The position numbers and the translations under genes are program-made. 44,648 nucleotides of DNA from assembly GCA_022565155.1 (NCBI GenBank), contig JADFKB010000009.1, positions 1 through 44,648 on the forward strand. The letters run 5' to 3'. Every line of letters begins with the position of its first letter. Within the stretch, counting starts at the first letter, position 1. This stretch comes from Chloroflexota bacterium. GTDB lineage: Bacteria > Chloroflexota > Dehalococcoidia > DSTF01 > RBG-16-68-14. Of the stretch, positions 39,371-44,648 are shown in pieces. Below the pieces are notes generated by a model. That model made no database searches. It saw only the letters and a program-made list of their open reading frames with translations, and was not told where the DNA came from.

Positions 39371-39916
39371 CTACCGGGCGGGCACCTGCTCCTCTCGTTC
39401 GACGACGAGCGCTTCGCCGTTCCATGCGTAGTACCGGTTCAAGACCTGGCTGGGAACGCCGAACGGGTCGCCGGGCGCCAACACCCCTTCCGTTGTCACC
39501 AGTTGCCCGTTCTCGATCGCTGCCGTAATGCTCGTCTCCGCCGGCTGGGCTAGCAATAGCTCCTCCAACCTGCCATCGACATAGCCGATGACGAAGACCG
39601 CAAAGTCGCCGCCTTCGCCGCCCGACGACACCGGCACGACAGCCTCGTCGTTGCCGTCGCCGGTCAGGTCGGCGTAGAGGATGCGATCCGCATCGACCGC
39701 GCCGCCGGTGGTGCCCAGGAACTCGGCGACCGCCGGTTCCGATGGCAAGTCAACCTGCCGGATATCGACCGGCGTGGTCGGCGTCGGGGAAGCCGATGAA
39801 CTAGTCGGCGCTTCGGTCGCGGTCGCGCCGGCGTCCGTGTCGCCGCCGTTGCAGCCGACGGCCAGCGCCGCCAGGAATAGAGCGGTGAGCGCGACGGTGC
39901 AGGTGCGGCCGGGCAT
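39371..39916 (-). CDS. Lipoprotein, FG-GAP-like
   Basis: 181 residues. Signal peptide with lipobox (LFLAALAVGC, Cys22), a Thr/Ser/Pro-rich spacer, then a beta domain with ILYADLTGDGNDEAVVPVSS, a Ca-binding-like Asp/Asn motif of FG-GAP/VCBS repeats, and FAVFVIGYVDGRLEEL. It is probably tethered outside the membrane by a lipid. No enzymatic motif. Start ATG 39916. The 39917-40125 gap shows no feature. Confidence 0.82.
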   Translation of the reverse strand: MPGRTCTVALTALFLAALAVGCNGGDTDAGATATEAPTSSSASPTPTTPVDIRQVDLPSEPAVAEFLGTTGGAVDADRILYADLTGDGNDEAVVPVSSGGEGGDFAVFVIGYVDGRLEELLLAQPAETSITAAIENGQLVTTEGVLAPGDPFGVPSQVLNRYYAWNGEALVVEREEQVPAR

Positions 39917-40125
39917 CCTTCCCCCATTCGCCTATGGGCGGCGGCTTGCTCTCGCTGGGCAGCCGCCCGACATCCTGTCTCTGCGCCACCGGCGTTCAGA
40001 TTCTATACAACATGCGTAGTACGCACAACATGCCGGCTTCGCTTCGCCAGGCACGAGAAGGCCGCATCTGTTCATCGAGCCATTGCCGGTGTGGAAAGAC
40101 ACCGTCCGCCATACGTGGTTGAGGC

Positions 40126-40941
40126 TTAGCCGCTTAGAAAATCGTTGATGACGGCGGCCAGCTCGGCCGGGCGCTCGATCGAGACCAGGTGCGCCGCCTT
40201 CGCCACCTCGACGAGCTTCGCGCCGGCGATCTCGCTGGCGTAGGCTTCCGAGTGTGCCGCCGGGATCAGCGTATCCTCCGTCGCGCGCACGATGAGCGTC
40301 GGCGAGGAGATGCGATGCAGCCGTTTGCGCAGCTTCGGGTTGTGCAGGTAGGGGTCCCAGCCCAGGCGCGCCGTCGCTGCCATCGTCTGAAGCTGCGGCT
40401 TGATCAACTCGAACGGTATCGCTCCCCGATTGCCGCCGCCGGAGGCCAGCATCTTCTCTACCTGGTGCATCTGCGCCGCCATCGGGTGCGACTGATCCGC
40501 GAACATGTCTTCGGCCATCTCGCCTGGCCCGCGACCGAAGATGTCCTTGATCTCCGCGCCCTTAATGTAGAGCCCGGCCGGGTTGACGAGAATCAGCTTC
40601 GAGACCCGCTCCGGGTAGCGCGTGGCCAGCTCCGCCGCCAGCCAGCCGCCGAGCGAGAGGCCGACGACGGCGGGCGCATCGAGTTCGAGGCGGTCGAAGA
40701 GGTCGAGCAGGTGGAAGACTGCGTCCTCCATGTCGTCGATCTGCTCGATGCCCTCCGATTCCCCGAAGCCGGGGAACATCGGCGCGATCACGTCGTGGCG
40801 CTTCGCCAGCTCGTCCAGCAGCGCCAGGCCTTCTCCTTCGCCGGCAGCCGAGTGCAGGTAGACCAGCGGGTCGCCGCTGCCGCCCCGGCGCACCTGGATG
40901 CTGCCGACGTGCGCGGCGATGGTCTGCGCTTCGACGGTCAT
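40126..40941 (-). CDS. Alpha/beta hydrolase coupled to the LLM oxidoreductase
   Basis: 271 residues from ATG 40941. Motifs: VYLHSAAGEGEGLALLDEL, MFPGFGESEG, nucleophile elbow VGLSLGGWLAAELA (Ser ~95), acid in LIVRATEDTLIP and His in KAAHLVSIERP (~249). It resembles C-C-bond hydrolases and esterases of aromatic or terpenoid breakdown. The start overlaps the upstream gene's stop by four bases (ATGA), so the two are translationally coupled and probably act in sequence: flavin-dependent oxidation followed by hydrolysis. Substrate unknown. Confidence 0.93.
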   Translation of the reverse strand: MTVEAQTIAAHVGSIQVRRGGSGDPLVYLHSAAGEGEGLALLDELAKRHDVIAPMFPGFGESEGIEQIDDMEDAVFHLLDLFDRLELDAPAVVGLSLGGWLAAELATRYPERVSKLILVNPAGLYIKGAEIKDIFGRGPGEMAEDMFADQSHPMAAQMHQVEKMLASGGGNRGAIPFELIKPQLQTMAATARLGWDPYLHNPKLRKRLHRISSPTLIVRATEDTLIPAAHSEAYASEIAGAKLVEVAKAAHLVSIERPAELAAVINDFLSG

Positions 40942-42110
40942 GACGCTACCGCCTCGCTCGGTTCCAAGATCGGTTTGCCTTCGGGGAAGCGTTCGCGCAG
41001 CCGTGGCATCACCTCTTGCGCGAAGAGCTCCATGCTGCGCTTGGTCAGATCGGCGGGCAGCGTGCCGAGCTGGAAGAGGCCCAGCAGGTTGCCGGTACCC
41101 AGTTTGCTGATGTTCGCTTCCAGCTTCTCGTACACCGTCTGCGGCGAGCCGACGACGGCGTAGACGCCCTCCTCCACCTCGTCCCAGGTGTTGAGGCTCA
41201 TCGCGAACGTGCCCGCGCCCTTCGCGATGTTCTCCATCGATCGCAGCGTGGTGTAGCCCGGCGGCTGGATGCTGATGCCGGGCAGCAATCTCTTGACGAA
41301 GTACCAGAAGTGCTCCTCGTACTGCTCGCGCGCCTGCTCGTCCGTCTCCGCGACGTAGGTCGGCACCAGCCAGCCAGCCTGCTTCGGGTCGTAGGTGTAG
41401 CCTTCCTTCTCGCACGCTTCCCGGAAGAGCCTGAACTGCCGGTCGAAGACGCTGATGTGGAAGTAGGGGATGCCCATGTAGGCGTAGCGATGCTTGGCGA
41501 CGAACTCCATCGTTTCTAACGAGCCGACACCGGGGATCCAGACCTCCGGGTGCGGCTTCTGCACCGGCCGCGGCCAGGTGTTCAGGAAGCGCAGCCGGTA
41601 GTGCTTGCCGATGTACTCCTGCGGCCCCGGCTCCGTCCAGGCCTTGATGATGATGTCGTGCGCTTCCTGGAACTTCTCCCTGGCGTGCGCCGGGTTGATC
41701 GAGAACGAGTAGTACTCCGGCCCGCCGCCGACGACGAAGCCCGCGATCAGCCGCCCGCCGGAGATGTTGTCGATCATCGCGAACTCCTCCGCGACGCGCG
41801 TCGGCGGGTCGTAGAGCGGCAGCGCGTTGCCGACGACGGCGATCTTGACGCGGCTGGTCTGCCGGGCCAGGATCGCGGCCATCAGGTTCGGCGATGGCAT
41901 TAGCCCGTAGGCGTTCTGGTGGTGTTCGTTGACGCAGACGCCGTCGAAGCCCAGCTCCTCGCTGTAGATCAGCTCGTCCAGGTAGCGATTGTAGACCTGG
42001 TGCCCGACATCCGGATCGAACAGCTCGTTTGGACAGGTCACCCAGGCGGGCCCGTCGTAGTCCTTGGGCAGCGCCGGGTAGGGCATGAGATGGAAGTTAA
42101 AGAAGCGCAT
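40938..42110 (-). CDS. LLM-class flavin-dependent oxidoreductase
   Basis: 390 residues. Bacterial luciferase-like TIM barrel: ELGFDGVCVNEHHQNAYGLMPSPNLMAAILA, IAVVGNALPLYDPPTRVAEEFAMIDNISGGRLIAGFVVG, and FLNTWPRPVQKPHPEVWIPGVGS. A ~100-residue C-terminal part has TDEQAREQYEEHFWYFVKR. Such enzymes use FMNH2 or F420 to monooxygenate or desulfonate substrates; the EHH motif is common in F420/FMN members. ATG 42110 follows a near-perfect AGGAGGTG 7 nt upstream, so strong translation is likely. First gene of the pair with the hydrolase. Confidence 0.94.
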   Translation of the reverse strand: MRFFNFHLMPYPALPKDYDGPAWVTCPNELFDPDVGHQVYNRYLDELIYSEELGFDGVCVNEHHQNAYGLMPSPNLMAAILARQTSRVKIAVVGNALPLYDPPTRVAEEFAMIDNISGGRLIAGFVVGGGPEYYSFSINPAHAREKFQEAHDIIIKAWTEPGPQEYIGKHYRLRFLNTWPRPVQKPHPEVWIPGVGSLETMEFVAKHRYAYMGIPYFHISVFDRQFRLFREACEKEGYTYDPKQAGWLVPTYVAETDEQAREQYEEHFWYFVKRLLPGISIQPPGYTTLRSMENIAKGAGTFAMSLNTWDEVEEGVYAVVGSPQTVYEKLEANISKLGTGNLLGLFQLGTLPADLTKRSMELFAQEVMPRLRERFPEGKPILEPSEAVAS

Positions 42111-42211
42111 GGGCGCGCACCTCCTGTGGTGTTAGGGAACCCCGCTCGCGTTGTGCAGCTTACTGGCAGGCGGGTGTGGGAGTCAACGTGGGGGGCGCGG
42201 CGTGCGTCTGC

Positions 42212-42240
42212 TTGATAATCTGTAGGTATGGGTGTATAGT
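42212..42240 (+). promoter_or_regulatory. Sigma-70-type promoter of the 42263 gene
   Basis: TTGATA (42212-42217), a 17-bp spacer and TATAGT (42235-42240) make a near-consensus housekeeping promoter. Transcription would start around 42247, giving a ~15-nt leader that includes the AAGGCGG ribosome site. Confidence 0.75.
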
Positions 42241-42262
42241 AGCCTCGCAAAGGCGGTGTTCT

Positions 42263-43513
42263 ATGAACAAGCGCGGACTTCCATTTCTCATCATGGCTCT
42301 GCTTGTGCTTACCGCGGGCGTGCTGCTGCTGACCGGCCGCTTCGGCGGCCAGACACAGGCACAGGAGCCGGGCGGCATCATTCAGCCCGACGTACTGGTA
42401 GCGCTACAGGAGAGCTCAGAGGTGCTGGTGTTCATCAGCCTAACGGCGCTCGCGCTGCCTCCGCCAGAACAGTTTGATCCGGCTACTTTGGACGAGTTAA
42501 GACGGCAGGTGGCGGCGGTACAGGATCGAATCCTGGCGAAGCTTACCCCGGTCGATTTCACCCTCACGATTCGCTACAGCGTTACAACTGCTCTGGCCGG
42601 GCGCATCACGAAGAGCGGGGTGGAGATACTGCGCGGCCATCCGGACGTCGAATTGGTCGTCCTCAACCGCGAAGTCTTTGTGGACCCGATAGAGGCTATC
42701 ACCATACCATCCGGCGACGCGAATTGTGACGGCGATGTAAGCAGCACCGATGCCGTCCTGGTGCTGCTGTTGGAAGCGGCTCTGATTCAGTCGTTGCCAT
42801 GCGAGGGACGCGCTGACGTGTATGTGGACGGCGAGATCGACTCTCGCGATGCCGCCGTCATCCTCCAAATTGTGGCTGGACTCTGTTGTGTACAGGTGCC
42901 AACGGTAATCCCAGTCGAAGAAACACCAACCGGCCTATTGATCCCAATGCCCATAGACCCCGCCCCGTCCGAGTACCTAAGGCTTGCGCCTGGCGATGCT
43001 GGATTCAAGGAGTTCCCGGCTGAGTTCTCAGACTTTGCGCTGTACTGGGTTGGCGAAGAGTTCGGTGGGCATGCACTTCGCTATATAATTCGTCACGTCT
43101 TCTCTCCCGGGGATGGCAGTCCAACACAGAACAGCGTCACGTTTCTTTACGGGAGTTGCGTCATCGAACCTAACGAGGATGGGATGATAGACGGAGGCTG
43201 TCCGCCGCCCTTGCAAATCATCATCGCGCCGTACTGTCTCGTGCCTCCCGAGTTGATAGGGAACGGAACCAAGCCTCCCGATATGGTGACAGTACGTGGA
43301 GGCGCCGATGCGGTGACTTCCCGCGGCGCTATCCGGATCTGGACGGGCGACGTAACAATCAAGATCTACGCTTCGAGCTCGCAGCTCCTAGAGGACGCCA
43401 CCGCCGCAATGGTTTCACCCAACGGCCTTGGCGCTACGAGCGCTGACTCGCCGTTGCCGGCCCCCGACCCAGATTGCTCCGGGTACAAGATGGTTCCGCA
43501 TCCTGCGGGGTAG
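42263..43513 (+). CDS. Secreted protein with internal dockerin
   Basis: 416 residues from ATG 42263 (AAGGCGG 6 nt upstream). Signal peptide (FLIMALLVLTAGVLLLTGRF). Residues ~45-145 resemble an inhibitor-I9/subtilisin-prodomain-like fold (VLVFISLTALALPPPEQ, RQVAAVQDRILAKLTPVDFTLTIRYSVTTALAGRITKSGVEILRGHPDVELV). A two-repeat dockerin lies in the middle (~152-215: GDANCDGDVSSTDAVLVLLL; ADVYVDGEIDSRDAAVILQ). The last ~195 residues have no recognised family. No protease catalytic triad is seen, so it may be an inhibitor or scaffold partner. The next gene follows within 13 bp. Confidence 0.8.
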   Translation: MNKRGLPFLIMALLVLTAGVLLLTGRFGGQTQAQEPGGIIQPDVLVALQESSEVLVFISLTALALPPPEQFDPATLDELRRQVAAVQDRILAKLTPVDFTLTIRYSVTTALAGRITKSGVEILRGHPDVELVVLNREVFVDPIEAITIPSGDANCDGDVSSTDAVLVLLLEAALIQSLPCEGRADVYVDGEIDSRDAAVILQIVAGLCCVQVPTVIPVEETPTGLLIPMPIDPAPSEYLRLAPGDAGFKEFPAEFSDFALYWVGEEFGGHALRYIIRHVFSPGDGSPTQNSVTFLYGSCVIEPNEDGMIDGGCPPPLQIIIAPYCLVPPELIGNGTKPPDMVTVRGGADAVTSRGAIRIWTGDVTIKIYASSSQLLEDATAAMVSPNGLGATSADSPLPAPDPDCSGYKMVPHPAG

Positions 43514-43525
43514 AGGTTGAATTCA

Positions 43526-43912
43526 GTGCCTCAGACAGTCGCAGACCGTCAAACGAAGCGTGTGCTGCTTGTTGCGGCAGGGAGCGCTGCGGCTTTCATC
43601 GGGTTTACCTTCCTCATTTACTGGCAGTACTTCACAAACCGTGGCACATTCTATGACCAGCGGCTGGACGAAGGATTCGCAGTTCTTCAACTGGTCTTCT
43701 ATTCTGCCATGCTGCTGCATGTGATTGGCAGTTATGGCGTAGCTGCCGCCCTCTCTCGCTGGATGCGACTGCGTGTCCGCCCAACATTGGCGTATGTGAC
43801 GGTACTCTTCGCGATTCTTGCCGTGCCAGTATATCTCTACGTGTCTGCAATCCACGCGTGTGCAACGGGAGAATCGTTGCCGATTCCCGGCCTCGCCACC
43901 TGCGATGATTGA
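43526..43912 (+). CDS. Small membrane protein with three helices
   Basis: 128 residues from GTG 43526, 9 nt after AGAGG; TTG 43517 would touch that site. Three transmembrane helices (VLLVAAGSAAAFIGFTFLIYW; FAVLQLVFYSAMLLHVIGSYGV; LAYVTVLFAILAVPVYLYVSAI) and a short C-terminal tail with two Cys. No family is recognised. Likely co-transcribed with the dockerin protein upstream; convergent with mscS, stops 4 bp apart. Confidence 0.65.
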   Translation: MPQTVADRQTKRVLLVAAGSAAAFIGFTFLIYWQYFTNRGTFYDQRLDEGFAVLQLVFYSAMLLHVIGSYGVAAALSRWMRLRVRPTLAYVTVLFAILAVPVYLYVSAIHACATGESLPIPGLATCDD

Positions 43913-43916
43913 GCTT

Positions 43917-44648
43917 CTAGTCGCCAGCCTGGCGGACCAGCACGCCGTCGGCGGCCTTCTGGCCGGCGCTGACGATCGTCCGGTGCGGGAACGGGATCTC
44001 GATGCCCTCCGCGTCGAAGGCGGTCTTCAGCCGCAGCCGGAGCTCGCGCGTCACGTCCCACTGGCGGCCGGGCAGCGTGTCGCCCAGGACGCGGATGTCG
44101 ACGCTGGAGTCGCCGAAGCCGTCGATGCCTAATACTTTGGGGGCGGAGATGATCGCCTCCGACCACGCGGGATCGCCGGCCATCTCCTCGCCCACGCGGT
44201 TGATGACAGCGAAGACCTGCTCTAGGTCGTCGCCGTAGGAGACGCCGATGACGATGTTCGTGCGCGACCAGACCTGCGTGCGGTTGCTGGCGACGGAGAT
44301 CTCGCCGTTGGGCACGCTGTGCTGCGTGCCGTCCAGGTCGCGCAGCAGCGTCCGGCGCAGGTTGACGTCCTCGACGACGCCGCCGACGCCGGCGATCGAC
44401 ACGACGTCGCCCTTGCCGTACTGGTTCTCGACCAGGATGAAGAGGCCGCTGATCATGTCCTTCACCAGGCTCTGCGCGCCGAAGCCGACGGCCAGACCGA
44501 GGAGCCCCGCGCCGGCGAGCAGCGCGCTGGCGTTGATGCCGAACTCCGGCAGGATCGTGATCAGCCCGGCGACGACGGCCACGAACCAGACCGTGCGGTA
44601 GATCACCTGCGTCAGCGTATCGATGCGCTGCTCGACCTCCGATTCGGG
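43917..44648 (-). CDS. MscS-family mechanosensitive channel (partial)
   Basis: The frame runs off the right edge, so the N-terminus is missing; 243 codons are visible. Pore-lining helix ASALLAGAGLLGLAVGFGAQSLVKDMISGLFI is the MscS TM3 signature, followed by the beta domain (ENQYGKGDVVSIAGVGGVVEDVNLRRTLLRDLDG, SVPNGEI) and the cytoplasmic vestibule (IVIGVSYGDDLEQVFAVI..., GIEIPFPHRTI). It opens under membrane tension to release solutes after osmotic downshift. Confidence 0.95.
   Translation of the reverse strand, partial: PESEVEQRIDTLTQVIYRTVWFVAVVAGLITILPEFGINASALLAGAGLLGLAVGFGAQSLVKDMISGLFILVENQYGKGDVVSIAGVGGVVEDVNLRRTLLRDLDGTQHSVPNGEISVASNRTQVWSRTNIVIGVSYGDDLEQVFAVINRVGEEMAGDPAWSEAIISAPKVLGIDGFGDSSVDIRVLGDTLPGRQWDVTRELRLRLKTAFDAEGIEIPFPHRTIVSAGQKAADGVLVRQAGD

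Noticed and set aside
41016-42215. Plus-strand frames opposite the LLM oxidoreductase
   Set aside because: They are shadow frames without ribosome sites; the minus-strand gene is a clear family member with AGGAGGTG.

Overview
The window is GC-rich bacterial chromosome with densely packed genes. The recurring secreted proteins with Thr-Pro linkers and dockerin repeats, together with the two-component, sigma-28-like and CsrA genes and LPXTG-like or membrane-tethered surface proteins, suggest an uncultured Chloroflexota (Dehalococcoidia-like) organism. That assignment is inference from gene content; no rRNA or marker gene is present.

Layout. 1-2.2 kb: a 5'-truncated beta-helix/dockerin protein and a membrane-anchored cohesin/Excalibur protein. 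2.2-9.4 kb: a hydrolase, a membrane coiled-coil protein with a degenerate GGDEF protein, small unknown proteins, a PPOX-type flavoprotein, a nitroreductase, a sigma-28-type factor and a Gfo/Idh/MocA-like protein. 9.4-13.5 kb, minus strand: csrA, a response regulator overlapping a soluble GAF histidine kinase, a small protein, a NarL-type regulator and two small zinc-ribbon proteins. 13.8-19 kb: a VOC-family protein and a three-gene operon (AIR-synthase-like, MoxR-like AAA ATPase, VWA protein). 19.1-22.8 kb: an apparent ECF sigma factor fused to a zinc-finger/transmembrane/Thr-Pro segment, then two more membrane or surface proteins.

22.9-31.5 kb is the most unusual part. An intact tRNA-Arg(TCT) at the right end is preceded by four partial copies of its 3' half, all in the same orientation, about 1.1-2.7 kb apart. 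Each interval holds one main gene: a membrane protein, an arylsulfotransferase-dockerin protein, a subtilisin-dockerin protein, and a protein with a non-canonical dockerin-like module. Two of the copies share a further ~230-bp tail. This looks like repeated insertion of small cassettes at one tRNA site, with no integrase left in view.

31.5-44.6 kb: a DUF6391-like membrane protein, a lysozyme-fold/BACON/dockerin protein in an operon with a beta-propeller protein, a second cohesin protein with an LPATG-type anchor followed by a 41-codon dockerin-like remnant, glpK, an SDR, a membrane metal-dependent hydrolase family protein, a lipoprotein, a coupled LLM flavin oxidoreductase and hydrolase, another dockerin protein, and a truncated MscS channel.

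Two themes connect the genes. First, five or six dockerin-bearing secreted proteins and two surface-anchored cohesin proteins could assemble a cell-surface complex. Second, three promoters (upstream of the cohesin gene at 1325, the unknown gene at 4927-5574 and the zinc-ribbon gene at 12759-12977) share a TAGGG-N4-CCCTA-type inverted repeat exactly 24 nt upstream of the -10 element, which points to a common activator; the NarL-type regulator encoded nearby is an obvious candidate.
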